From Atopostipes sp963558565 (lineage in GTDB: Bacteria; Bacillota; Bacilli; Lactobacillales; Carnobacteriaceae_A): a DNA stretch of 63,272 nucleotides. Numbering within the stretch: position 1 is the first letter of the stretch; every line of letters begins with the position of its first letter. The notes under the pieces are model-generated. The model was not told the origin of the DNA. It worked only from the letters and a program-made list of their open reading frames with translations, and made no database searches. A program made the translations under genes and the position numbers. The stretch lies in assembly GCA_963558565.1 (NCBI GenBank), contig CAUWGX010000009.1, forward strand, positions 1-63,272, read 5' to 3'. This document shows positions 35,373-44,176 of the stretch, piece after piece.

Positions 35373-37015
35373 TGATCTGCTCCTTTCTCAGTCGAGAGTG
35401 GCATCGTACTTGATTCGTGTACTTTGTATGAGCTGGATCCGCTCATGTATTTTTCGACTAAGCTTAGTAAACGAGTTGTTGTGAACGTCATAATGAGATA
35501 GAGGATGGATGCGATAAAGAATGTTTGGAATGTCATGTAAGTTGAACCTGCGGCTGAGCGAGTGATGAAAAATAGCTCTGTTACAGCGATGACGTTTAAA
35601 ACAGACGTATCCTTTATGTTGATCACAAATTCGTTTCCAAGCGCCGGTAAAGTGTTTCTAATAGCTTGTGGTAATACAACGGAGGTCATGCTTTGGAAGT
35701 GGTTCATACCAATTGCTTTGGCGGCTTCCGCTTGGCCTTCGTCGACACCGATAATCCCTCCTCGAATAACTTCGGCAAGATAAGCTCCGGTGTTCACCGA
35801 TACAATTAATAAAGCAGCAAACATAGAACTCATATCGATATCAAAGAATAATTTTGAACCGTAAAAGATCATCATGGCTTGTACCATCATCGGTGTTCCA
35901 CGGAAGATCTCGATATAAATCATGATCATTAAATCAAATAATTTATAAAATGCATAGGCAAAAGGATTTCGTTTTTTACTAATGGGGAGTGAGCGATAAA
36001 TCGCAATCAATAAACCAATAATAAAACCGATAACAGTTGAAATTAAAGCAATAATTAAGGTATTACGAACCCCGACTAAAAATTGGCTCCCGTAATCTTC
36101 CCAAATACCAGCCACATCTGACCAGAAACCCGTACTTTCTCCACGTTCATTTAATTCAACCATATCTTCCATCAATTGATCGCGTTCTGCTTGCGAAATG
36201 GTGGATAGAGCTTCGTTGATAGGTTCAAGCAAGGGAGAGCCTTTATCCATTCCTACCGCTACTGATGTATTAACTTGCCCAGTATCAAAGCCTTGACCTT
36301 CTTCAAATTCAACATAAGTTAGATCAGAGTTTGAAGCGACAGCTGCCATAGCTCCGGGCTTTTCGGACACATAAGCGTCGGATTTATCGGACATGACCGA
36401 TGAAATCATCGTTGGAAAAGAATCCATCGCTGTTTGTTGTTCAACTTCAGGAATTTGTTCAATTAATTCATAATGGAAGGTGTTTAATTGAGCGGTGACG
36501 CGAGCTCCCGTGAAGTCTTCAAGACTCGTCGCATCTGCAAATTCTGAATCAGCAGTTGTGACGAGGACGAGATCAGAATCATAATAATCATCGGAAAAGT
36601 CCATTTGTTGCTCACGCTCAGGAGTGGGAGACATACCGGCAATAATTGTGTCAATCATCCCTGATTCAAGGGCCGGCGGTAAGCCATCCCAATCGAGTTT
36701 TACAATTTCTAACTCTAAGCCTAACTCTTCAGCTAGCAACACGGCCATTTGTAAGTCATAACCATTTGCAAATTCTCCAGAAGAATTACTAATTTCTATT
36801 GCTCCGTTGGAATTTGAAGTTTGAGACCAGTTAAAAGGAGCATAATTCGCTTCCATTCCAACGGTCAGTACACCGTCTTCTTCCAAACCAGCATTCAACT
36901 GTTCCATATCATAAGTATTTTCTTGAGCATGCACTACCGTTGAAAAGGGCATACACACTAGCATAAACGCGGTAAAAACTAAGGTAAACCAGCGTTTAAA
37001 GTTATTATTTTTCAT
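35369..37015 (-). CDS. glnP: fused substrate-binding and permease protein of amino-acid ABC transporter
   Basis: A 548-residue fusion typical of Lactobacillales. Residues 1-30 form a signal peptide ending near VVHAQE; residues about 45-285 are a periplasmic-binding-protein fold (VGMEANYAPFNWSQ, GYDLQMAVLLAEELG, LVTTADSEF); residues about 310-520 are the permease with IEIFRGTPMMVQ and the EAA loop GGIIGVDEGQAEAAKAIGMNHFQ. Two copies would dimerise and pair with GlnQ. The long upstream leader contains a terminator-like hairpin. Confidence 0.9.
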   Translation of the reverse strand: MKNNNFKRWFTLVFTAFMLVCMPFSTVVHAQENTYDMEQLNAGLEEDGVLTVGMEANYAPFNWSQTSNSNGAIEISNSSGEFANGYDLQMAVLLAEELGLELEIVKLDWDGLPPALESGMIDTIIAGMSPTPEREQQMDFSDDYYDSDLVLVTTADSEFADATSLEDFTGARVTAQLNTFHYELIEQIPEVEQQTAMDSFPTMISSVMSDKSDAYVSEKPGAMAAVASNSDLTYVEFEEGQGFDTGQVNTSVAVGMDKGSPLLEPINEALSTISQAERDQLMEDMVELNERGESTGFWSDVAGIWEDYGSQFLVGVRNTLIIALISTVIGFIIGLLIAIYRSLPISKKRNPFAYAFYKLFDLMIMIYIEIFRGTPMMVQAMMIFYGSKLFFDIDMSSMFAALLIVSVNTGAYLAEVIRGGIIGVDEGQAEAAKAIGMNHFQSMTSVVLPQAIRNTLPALGNEFVINIKDTSVLNVIAVTELFFITRSAAGSTYMTFQTFFIASILYLIMTFTTTRLLSLVEKYMSGSSSYKVHESSTMPLSTEKGADQ

Positions 37016-37366
37016 ACAATTTCTCCTTTAAATTAACTAAGTGATACCATCTAATAATGATACTGAAGACCATCTGAAAAATCAAAATTATTTTAGTATC
37101 AAGGAAGAGCTTAGATGGGTTTATTCAAAAAATCATTGAACATAAAAAGAAAAAGACCTCGGTTCTGGAGCTTAGTAGAACCTAGAAAAGGCCTTCTCAT
37201 AAAGAATAGTATACCAATTATCCGGTCCAAATTAAAGAGTACATCCGGATTCTCCCACATGAGTAGTGATAGTATTCACCAACAATCATTGAGTGTTTGT
37301 TTGAACCATTTTAGAAAAATGAGCGGTGACTAGAAATACCTTCCACAGGCGGGAGAGTTTTTACAA
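37016..37366 (-). other. leader region of the ABC transporter operon
   Basis: No gene supported on either strand. On the minus strand it holds a TATACT -10-like element (near 37208-37213), a strong terminator hairpin (37148-37195) and then sequence with repeated AGATGG/CCATCT and GATACT/AGTATC segments that can pair in alternative ways before the ATG at 37015. Confidence 0.5.
37148..37195 (-). terminator. terminator-like hairpin in the glnP leader
   Basis: On the minus strand AGGCCT...AGGTTCT pairs with AGAACC-GAGGTCT and is followed by TTTTTCTTTTT. It sits about 130 nt before the coding region and soon after a likely promoter, as an attenuator would. Confidence 0.65.
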
Positions 37367-37395
37367 TTGTACTTAAAATCGATATTTTATATACT
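37367..37395 (+). promoter_or_regulatory. promoter of the RpiR-family regulator gene
   Basis: TTGTAC (37367-37372), 17-bp spacer, TATACT (37390-37395), about 25 bp before the TTG start. Confidence 0.65.
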
Positions 37396-37420
37396 GAAAG
37401 CCACAAGGGAGGTGAAAGTC

Positions 37421-38167
37421 TTGGATTTAAATAAAATTGCTGCGGGAAAAAATCTCACGGATTTAGAGAAGACCATTTTAAAATATGTGGTTGAACATAT
37501 TACTGAAATTCAAGAGATGGGTGTGCGTGAAATCGCACAAGAGATTTATACTTCACCGACTTCTATTATCCGTTTATCTAAAAAGTTAGGCTATACCGGT
37601 TTTACGGATATGTATTATTCCCTACTTCCTATTGTAAAGAAAGCAGAACTCACGCCTTCCAGCATGGAGAATACGCTATTAGATGTTAGCTTTTCGGACT
37701 TAACGCAGATGTTGACTAATCATGAGATCCAGCAATTTAATGATAAAATATTTAGCAAATCAAATAAGTATGTTTTTATATATGCGACTGGTTTTTCCAA
37801 AATCATTTCTGAATATATTTATAAAAAATTATTAGTGTTAGGAAGAAAAGCCATCTTAGCCAGTGGATCGGATTCAATAGGAGTTTTTGAAAATAATTTA
37901 GAAGATATTGAAGCCATCCTTGTGATTTCGAAGTCCGGTGAAACGGAACAAGTCTATAATAAACTATTGAAAGCTGCGGAGGCAGATATATACACAATCG
38001 CTTTGACCCAAGATACTAAAAATCGCATGGCACTTTTGGCTGATTTGAATCTACCGATTAAAGATATCCAACCATTAGATGATCGTAATATGTTACCGAA
38101 TGTGTTCTTTCCGGCGGTACTTTTAATGTTTGAATTTTTACTCGAGCAATATCTGGAACAATATTAA
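37421..38167 (+). CDS. RpiR/MurR-family transcriptional regulator
   Basis: A 248-residue regulator. The N-terminal HTH_6 domain (residues about 1-75; GVREIAQEIYTSPTSIIRLSKKLGY is the recognition part) is followed by a SIS sugar-phosphate-binding domain (about 100-235; FIYATGFSKIISEYIYKKLL and VISKSGETEQVY). TTG at 37421 follows GGGAGGTG; starting there gives the usual N-terminus. It is next to the alpha-glucoside PTS and GH4 genes and probably controls them in response to a phosphorylated disaccharide. Confidence 0.88.
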   Translation: MDLNKIAAGKNLTDLEKTILKYVVEHITEIQEMGVREIAQEIYTSPTSIIRLSKKLGYTGFTDMYYSLLPIVKKAELTPSSMENTLLDVSFSDLTQMLTNHEIQQFNDKIFSKSNKYVFIYATGFSKIISEYIYKKLLVLGRKAILASGSDSIGVFENNLEDIEAILVISKSGETEQVYNKLLKAAEADIYTIALTQDTKNRMALLADLNLPIKDIQPLDDRNMLPNVFFPAVLLMFEFLLEQYLEQY

Positions 38168-38181
38168 AGGATTTTCCCGAA

Positions 38182-38215
38182 ATATGTTCCAAAAACGCGG
38201 AACATGTTTTTTTAA
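38182..38215 (+). terminator. terminator after the RpiR-family regulator
   Basis: ATGTTCC (38184-38190) pairs with GGAACAT (38199-38205), followed by GTTTTTTT. Confidence 0.75.
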
Positions 38216-38231
38216 GGAAGGAATGCCTTAT

Positions 38232-38256
38232 ATTGTAAACGATTACAATGTATAAT
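38232..38256 (+). promoter_or_regulatory. cre site overlapping the alpha-glucoside PTS promoter
   Basis: ATTGTAAACGATTACAAT (38232-38249) is a near-palindromic match to the CcpA cre consensus. It ends one base before TATAAT (38251-38256), inside the spacer, so CcpA binding would block RNA polymerase. Confidence 0.75.
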
Positions 38257-38290
38257 GAACGCAATCAAAGAAAAAGAGGAGGAAAACAAG

Positions 38291-39904
38291 TTGAAAAATA
38301 AATTATTAAATGGTCTGCAACGTTTTTCAAGAGCCATGTTTATTCCCGTGCTCATTTTACCGATTGCCGGTATTTTGATTGCGATTGGCAATTTATTTAC
38401 AAATCCTGGCTTATTAGAATTATTCCCTGCGATGGATCATCCGGCACTCACTGGATTTGGAACAATATTATCGAACGCACTCGTTTCTATATTGAATAAT
38501 TTGGGACTCGTGTTTGGTGTGGGCATCGCTGTTGGTTTAGCGGATAAAAAACGAGCGGAGGCAGGTTTTAATGCATTACTTGCTTATTTAGTCTTCATCT
38601 ACGCGATGAACACTTTTTTAGAGTTAAATGGCCTATTGGTGGATCCCGAAGCGCTCCAAGGAACGGGACAAGTCATGGTTCTAGGCGTGCAAATCTTAGA
38701 TATGGGAGTCTTTCTTGGCATCTTATTAGGTATCCTTACCGCATCAGTTCATAATCGATTTGCGGATATAGAATTTGATAATGCTTTTCAGATTTATGGT
38801 GGTAGCCGCTTTGTATTTATTGTATTGATTCCTGTGATTGTTTTGTTCGCTATTCTTTCAAGCTATATTTGGCCAGTAATTCAAGGGTGGATTAACAGTC
38901 TAGGCGGATTCATTAACCAATCAGGCAACTTTGGTTTATTCATCTATGGCATGCTTGAGCGGTTATTAATCCCTACTGGTTTACACCATTTAGTTTATAC
39001 TCCGTTCTTATATACATCGCTTGGCGGGGTGCAAGAAGTTGGTGGACAAGTTTTTGAAGGAGCACGAAACATTTATTATGCAGAGATGGCAGATCCTACG
39101 GTACAGGTTTTATCGAATAGTGTCATTTGGGATGCTCGTGGAATCTCTAAAATGTTTGGCTTAATTGGTGCTTGTTTAGCAATGTATCAGACCGCTAAAC
39201 CAGAAAATAAAAGGAAAGCTAAAGCGATTTTAATTCCGGCCGTCTTCACTTCTTTTATTGCAGGAGTGACCGAGCCGATTGAATTTTCGTTTATGTTTAT
39301 TGCGCCACTCTTATTTGTACTACATTCTATATTAAGCGGCTTGAGTATGGTAGCTTTAAACTTACTGAACGTGCGAGCGATTGGTCCTAATGGTTTTATA
39401 GATTTTCTTTTATACAATGTTCCATTAGGAATTGAAAAAACGAGATGGCCTTTATATCTTTTAGTCGGTATATTTTTCTTTGTGCTTTACTATGTGGTTT
39501 TTCGCTTGACGATTACTAAATTTGATCTAAAAACAATTGGAAGAGAAGCGAGTAGTGAAGAGACCCGACTTTATTCTAAACAGGATTACGAAGAGAAGAA
39601 ACGAAGTACAGAGGAACCAACACCTGACCAATCCCAGCCTGCAGGTCAAGAATTAGGATTGGCACCGACGATCGTAGCCGCGCTTGGTGGAGATGAAAAT
39701 ATTCAGACAATTACGAATTGCTACTCCCGTTTAAGACTCACGGTGGCGAATCCTGATGTCGTTAATCAAGAAATATTGAAAAATGAAACGGGAGCGAGTG
39801 GTGTAATGATTAATGATGAAAATGTACAAGTCGTTTACGGTTTACAAGTAAATAAGATCCGTAAAGCGGTTGATGAATATTTAGGCAGAGACTCTAGTGA
39901 GTAA
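38291..39904 (+). CDS. alpha-glucoside PTS EIICB component
   Basis: A 537-residue PTS permease. The EIIC domain (residues about 1-420) starts FSRAMFIPVLILPIAGILIAIGN and includes LLIPTGLHHLVYTPF and the loop GVTEPIEFSFMF; the C-terminal EIIB domain has the phosphocysteine in TITNCYSRLRLTV. EIIA must come from elsewhere. The start TTG at 38291 has GAGGAGG about 9 nt upstream. The adjacent GH4 6-phospho-alpha-glucosidase suggests maltose, isomaltose or sucrose isomers as substrates (MalB/GlvC type). Confidence 0.88.
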   Translation: MKNKLLNGLQRFSRAMFIPVLILPIAGILIAIGNLFTNPGLLELFPAMDHPALTGFGTILSNALVSILNNLGLVFGVGIAVGLADKKRAEAGFNALLAYLVFIYAMNTFLELNGLLVDPEALQGTGQVMVLGVQILDMGVFLGILLGILTASVHNRFADIEFDNAFQIYGGSRFVFIVLIPVIVLFAILSSYIWPVIQGWINSLGGFINQSGNFGLFIYGMLERLLIPTGLHHLVYTPFLYTSLGGVQEVGGQVFEGARNIYYAEMADPTVQVLSNSVIWDARGISKMFGLIGACLAMYQTAKPENKRKAKAILIPAVFTSFIAGVTEPIEFSFMFIAPLLFVLHSILSGLSMVALNLLNVRAIGPNGFIDFLLYNVPLGIEKTRWPLYLLVGIFFFVLYYVVFRLTITKFDLKTIGREASSEETRLYSKQDYEEKKRSTEEPTPDQSQPAGQELGLAPTIVAALGGDENIQTITNCYSRLRLTVANPDVVNQEILKNETGASGVMINDENVQVVYGLQVNKIRKAVDEYLGRDSSE

Positions 39905-39925
39905 AAATAAAAAGGAGAAAAATTT

Positions 39926-41260
39926 ATGACGAAAAAAGAATTTTCAATTGTCATTGCTGGTGGTGGGAGTACGTTTACGCCGGGAATTGTCATGATGCTT
40001 TTAGAAAACCAAGAACGATTTCCCATTAGAAAATTAAAATTATACGATAATGATGCCGAAAGACAAGGAGTACTAGGCAAAGCCCTTGCTATTTTACTAA
40101 AAGAACAAGCGCCTACACTAGAATTTTCATACACCACGGATCCCAAAGAAGCCTTTACAGATGTCGATTTTGTTTTTGCGCATATTCGAGTAGGAAAATA
40201 TGCGATGCGAGAAGCCGATGAAAAAATCCCTTTAAAATACGGAGTCATCGGACAGGAAACTTGCGGGCCTGGTGGAATCGCCTATGGTATGCGAAGCATT
40301 AAAGATATGCTTGAGTTGGTTGATTATATGGAAGAATATTCGCCCGCTGCTTGGATGTTAAACTATTCTAACCCTGCTGCCATCGTGGCTGAAGCAACTC
40401 GTGTTTTACGACCTGATTCTAAAATATTAAATATTTGTGATATGCCAGTAGGAACGCTCAGAAGAATGTCTCAAATTGTTGGCACTACTCCTGAACAATT
40501 AGAAGTCCGTTATTTTGGATTAAATCATTTTGGTTGGTGGACGAGCGTGAAGGATAAAGACACCGGGTACGAATATCTCGATGAAATTAAAGAATACGTG
40601 TCTAAACATGGGTATTTAACGCAAGTTGAAGTAGACACCCAACATATGGATGAAAGCTGGCAAGAAACGCATAAAAAAGCCAAAGATTTACTAGCGATTG
40701 AACCAAGATTTTTGCCTAATACGTACTTAAAATATTATTTTTATCCTCAGGACGAAGTGGCACAGGCCAGTCCAGAATATACGAGAGCAAATGAAGTCAT
40801 GGACGGTCGAGAAAAAGAAGTCTTCTCGGCGGCACAAGAGATTATTGACCAAGGAACTGCTAAAAATAATGCCTTCAACATTGATAGTCATGCTTCATTT
40901 ATCGTTGACTTAGCAAGAGCAATTGCTTTTAATACGGGGGAGCGGATGTTGCTAATTGTGGAAAATAACGGAGCGATCGCAAATTTTGATGATGATGCTA
41001 TGGTTGAAGTCCCTTGTATCGTAGGTAGTGATGGGCCGGAGCCTCTAACGCAAGGGAAAATCCCGCCGTTCGAACGAGCACTTATGCTCCAACAAGTTAC
41101 CGTTGAAAAAATGGTTGTTGAAGCGTATATTGAAAAAAGTTATCAAAAAATGTGGCAAGCTTTGAGCTTATCTAAAATTGTCCCCAACGCAAGGGTTGCG
41201 AAAGATCTATTAGATGATCTAATAGAAGCGAATAAAGATTTCTGGCCAGAATTAAAATAA
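39926..41260 (+). CDS. 6-phospho-alpha-glucosidase, GH4
   Basis: A 444-residue NAD+- and Mn2+-dependent glycosidase that cleaves phosphorylated alpha-glucosides imported by the PTS. The NAD site is SIVIAGGGSTFTPGIVMML; the metal-binding Cys lies in ILNICDMPVG, the motif that separates 6-phospho-alpha-glucosidases from other GH4 groups, and the His in GLNHFGWW. 21 bp separate it from the PTS gene. MalH/GlvA/SimA-type specificity cannot be resolved by eye. Confidence 0.92.
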   Translation: MTKKEFSIVIAGGGSTFTPGIVMMLLENQERFPIRKLKLYDNDAERQGVLGKALAILLKEQAPTLEFSYTTDPKEAFTDVDFVFAHIRVGKYAMREADEKIPLKYGVIGQETCGPGGIAYGMRSIKDMLELVDYMEEYSPAAWMLNYSNPAAIVAEATRVLRPDSKILNICDMPVGTLRRMSQIVGTTPEQLEVRYFGLNHFGWWTSVKDKDTGYEYLDEIKEYVSKHGYLTQVEVDTQHMDESWQETHKKAKDLLAIEPRFLPNTYLKYYFYPQDEVAQASPEYTRANEVMDGREKEVFSAAQEIIDQGTAKNNAFNIDSHASFIVDLARAIAFNTGERMLLIVENNGAIANFDDDAMVEVPCIVGSDGPEPLTQGKIPPFERALMLQQVTVEKMVVEAYIEKSYQKMWQALSLSKIVPNARVAKDLLDDLIEANKDFWPELK

Positions 41261-41273
41261 TAGGAGACATAGA

Positions 41274-41318
41274 AAAATAACCATCTATTACTGAGCAAAG
41301 TAATAGATGGTTATTTAG
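41274..41318 (+). terminator. terminator after the GH4 gene
   Basis: A 16-bp stem (AAATAACCATCTATTA with its complement, 41275-41290 and 41301-41316) has T-rich flank TTTAGTAT. Confidence 0.75.
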
Positions 41319-41373
41319 TATATAAAAGTTATTGTCTATATTTTTGACTTAAAGTCCGTAGGTTTTCTTGTTA

Positions 41374-41946
41374 TCATTCAATTTCTTTTACCATATGCCA
41401 ATAGACATGGTCACTTAAAACAATTTTTGTCTTCTCAACAAACCCCATTTTGACATAAAGCGAATAAGCGGCTGTATTTTTTATATCACAGTTTAAGGCA
41501 AGAGTGCTAAATTCTGCTTTTTTAGCTATGTTGATAGCTCCTTGAATCATTTCCTGACCGACTCCTTGACGCCGAAAGTCTGGAGCGGTGACTAAAGTAT
41601 CTAAGTACCATTCATCAGGCAGACTTTCCTTTTCTTGAGCAATCATATCGATGGGAAAACCACGAGATAACATCGCTGCTTGCAGCGGTCCATCAATCAA
41701 AGGTTCCCGCACACCAGGATATCCAAAAAATGCACCTGCTATTTTTCCTTCTCGCTCACATACCCAAGTATGTTCAGAGCCATAACGATAGTAGGGGCTG
41801 TGCATGGCTTCGATAAGGATTTCTTTTAATAAGTCCGGGCTTATATCATCTAAAACAGGCAGTTCCATATCGGTAAAAATCCTATGGATAAATGGATATA
41901 ATTGAGAGGACTCGTCTTTTTGTATTTTTCGAATCACACGTTTCAC
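41374..41946 (-). CDS. GNAT-family N-acetyltransferase
   Basis: A 190-residue acetyltransferase-like protein. The acetyl-CoA loop is visible in DTLVTAPDFRRQGVGQEMIQGAI (residues about 115-135), followed by LALNCDIKNTAAYSLYVKMGF, the usual C-terminal motif. The substrate cannot be predicted. It stands alone between a terminator and a divergent hypothetical gene. Confidence 0.85.
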   Translation of the reverse strand: MKRVIRKIQKDESSQLYPFIHRIFTDMELPVLDDISPDLLKEILIEAMHSPYYRYGSEHTWVCEREGKIAGAFFGYPGVREPLIDGPLQAAMLSRGFPIDMIAQEKESLPDEWYLDTLVTAPDFRRQGVGQEMIQGAINIAKKAEFSTLALNCDIKNTAAYSLYVKMGFVEKTKIVLSDHVYWHMVKEIE

Positions 41947-42069
41947 TCTTTTCTTCTATTTCCTCGCTAGTGTAACATATTTAAATTTTGATTCCTTATA
42001 ATTATAGAATTTTTTCGAAATATAGTATGATTAACCTGTAGCAATGTTCTAAAAAGGGGTGAGTACGGT

Positions 42070-42579
42070 ATGATTTTAGATGAGTTTCTTAAAAAACATA
42101 ATCGAGAATCACAAATGATATTAAAACAAATCGGCCTCACAGAAGATCAAATACAGACTCGAGCCGTCATCCACTATCCTGACGAATTACTCTATGTCCT
42201 TTCAAAAGAAGTGGACCAACCGATCAGCGTTATTTTGTATGAACTTTTACAATTAGAAAATGCAGGAGCGATCCGAAGAGTGGCGAGTGATTATGGTTTA
42301 ATCAAAGCGTTTGAAAATAATACCCCTTATATTTTTATTCCACAAACTTATCGAAATGAGCAAAGTAAATTATTAACCGATCTGTCGATCAGAAAAGGGA
42401 TTTTTGAATTAGAATTGGGGCCTATTGCAAAATATAATTTTATTGGCAAGAAAATATATGAAGCTTTTCTAATCAGTACCGGAAAAGGGGAAGAATTTCA
42501 AAGGATTGAAGAAAAATTGACGCACTATTTTGTCCTTGTACATGATAAAGGCGGAAGTTTACTGATGCAAGAAAGATAA
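42070..42579 (+). CDS. hypothetical protein
   Basis: A 169-residue soluble protein I do not recognise. No signal peptide, membrane segment or metal motif. The N-terminal 60 residues look helical (MILDEFLKKHNRES, LSKEVDQPISVILYELLQLENAGAIRR), with a spacing reminiscent of a winged-helix domain; the second half is mixed. Coding is supported by GGGGTG upstream of the ATG, codon usage like its neighbours and its own terminator. Confidence 0.7.
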   Translation: MILDEFLKKHNRESQMILKQIGLTEDQIQTRAVIHYPDELLYVLSKEVDQPISVILYELLQLENAGAIRRVASDYGLIKAFENNTPYIFIPQTYRNEQSKLLTDLSIRKGIFELELGPIAKYNFIGKKIYEAFLISTGKGEEFQRIEEKLTHYFVLVHDKGGSLLMQER

Positions 42580-42601
42580 TTTTTTATTTTTAAAATACGC
42601 A

Positions 42602-42642
42602 AGAAAAAGCTTGTCCCAATTTATGAGACAAGCTTTTTAAGC
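42602..42642. terminator. bidirectional terminator
   Basis: AAAAAGCTTGTC (42604-42615) pairs with GACAAGCTTTTT (42627-42638), between convergent genes. Confidence 0.85.
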
Positions 42643-42690
42643 GTTTTTCAAAAGTAAATTTTGTATTCTTTCTTTAGTCAGTATTCTCTA

Positions 42691-43959
42691 TTATTTAGGC
42701 AATTTTTCAATAACCACTTCATTAACTCTTTGTTTTTGCGCATTGACGATCGTAATTTTTAAATTTTTATACTGCAGGACTTCATTATTGCTAGGAATTC
42801 GTTCAAACTGTTCCGTAATAAAGCCACTAACGGTACTTGAGAGCCAATCATCGGCATCCTCTTTTAAATTAAACAAGTTAAAAAATTTCTCAAGTGCGTA
42901 AGTCCCTTGAATGAGATATTTGTTTTCATGTTCAAGCTGAATGATATCTGTTCGAACGACATCAGACTCATCCCAAATTTCTCCTACTAATTCTTCTAAT
43001 ACATCCTCCATTGTAGCAATACCGGTCATACTGCCATACTCATCGACAATAACACCCACATGTGTATGTTCATGCTGCATGGCGCTTAACAAATCAGAAG
43101 GCGAAATATTTGCGGGGACAAAAAGAGGTTTCGCTAAAAAATCTTCTAGTGGTCTCGCATTTTGAGCGTCTGTTCTTTTCCCATCTATATAGCGGAAGAA
43201 GTCTTTCACATGCAGTGTTCCTGCAATATTATCGATGGAACCCTTGTATACGACTAAGCGGGAGAAGGGGGTGCGAATAAATAGATCTTCAATTTCTTCA
43301 TCACTATCGCTAAGATCAAAACCAATCACATCTATTCTCGGTGTTAAAATAGAATAAATATCCATGTCATCAAATTCGATCGCTGCTTTTACTAAATCCC
43401 GTTCTTCTTGTTCAATACTTCCGCCTGTTCGCGCTTCATCTACAATTGAGAGAAGTTCTTCTTCGCTCACGGTCTCTTCATCTATTACAGGAATGATTTT
43501 TTTGATGAAATCTTGCCATTTTCCGGCCAGCCACACAAAAGGTTTCAATAATTTCATAAGAAGATTTAAGATAGTCGCTGTTGATTTTGCAATGGTTTCA
43601 GAATAAATTTTAGCGAGTAGTTTCGGCGTAATCTCCCCGAAAAGTAATAATAAAATAGTGGTCGCAATCGTCGCAATGGTTGCGCCATAAACAGGAGAAA
43701 TACGAATGAAAAAGATCGTCGCAATGGCTGAACTAGCTATGTTAACTAAATTATTACCGATCAAAATCGTGGATAATAAAGAACTAAAGTCTTTTTGTAA
43801 ATTTAACGCGTTTTGAGCTTTTTTATCTCCATCATTTGCTTCGTTTTGTAGACGTATTCTATTTACAGAAGTATAAGCTGTTTCAGACGAAGAAAAGAAA
43901 GCGGAACACATCACTAAAATTACAAAAATAATGATACTGTTTATCTGCTGACTGTCCAT
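42691..43959 (-). CDS. CNNM/CorC-family protein (HlyC/CorC hemolysin-like)
   Basis: A 422-residue membrane protein. The N-terminal DUF21/CNNM domain has four hydrophobic segments (ILVMCSAFFSSSETAYTSVNRIRLQ is its signature). Two CBS domains follow (about residues 200-325, with SILTPRIDVIGFD and HEHTHVGVIVDEYGSMTGIATMEDVLEELVGEIWDE in shorter parts), then a CorC_HlyC C-terminal domain. The family is linked to Mg2+ or Co2+ export. The start is uncertain: MDSQQIN at 43959 is used; MNYL at 43971 and GTG at 43980 are alternatives. Confidence 0.88.
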   Translation of the reverse strand: MDSQQINSIIIFVILVMCSAFFSSSETAYTSVNRIRLQNEANDGDKKAQNALNLQKDFSSLLSTILIGNNLVNIASSAIATIFFIRISPVYGATIATIATTILLLLFGEITPKLLAKIYSETIAKSTATILNLLMKLLKPFVWLAGKWQDFIKKIIPVIDEETVSEEELLSIVDEARTGGSIEQEERDLVKAAIEFDDMDIYSILTPRIDVIGFDLSDSDEEIEDLFIRTPFSRLVVYKGSIDNIAGTLHVKDFFRYIDGKRTDAQNARPLEDFLAKPLFVPANISPSDLLSAMQHEHTHVGVIVDEYGSMTGIATMEDVLEELVGEIWDESDVVRTDIIQLEHENKYLIQGTYALEKFFNLFNLKEDADDWLSSTVSGFITEQFERIPSNNEVLQYKNLKITIVNAQKQRVNEVVIEKLPK

Positions 43960-44176
43960 TAAATAATTCATTCCTCTCACTAAAAATGGGTGACTAATCC
44001 TTTAAAAAATGTTTACTAATCAAATAAATGCTACCATAAAATATTTCGAAAGGAAAACACTTCCAGCCTAAATCGAACAAACAAAAAACTTGTTGTATCG
44101 ATGAATTTAGTCGATAATCAAAATGAGAAAGGAAACGCATTCAGAAGAAGCGTAAAAAGATAAGGGGGATATTTTC

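Noticed and set aside
37115..37333. 72-codon plus-strand frame upstream of the RpiR gene
   Set aside because: It runs through the minus-strand terminator hairpin and leader of glnP; no Shine-Dalgarno site and no family resemblance.
37016..37366. T-box leader before the amino-acid transporter
   Set aside because: No AGGGTGGNACCGCG-like antiterminator sequence on the minus strand.
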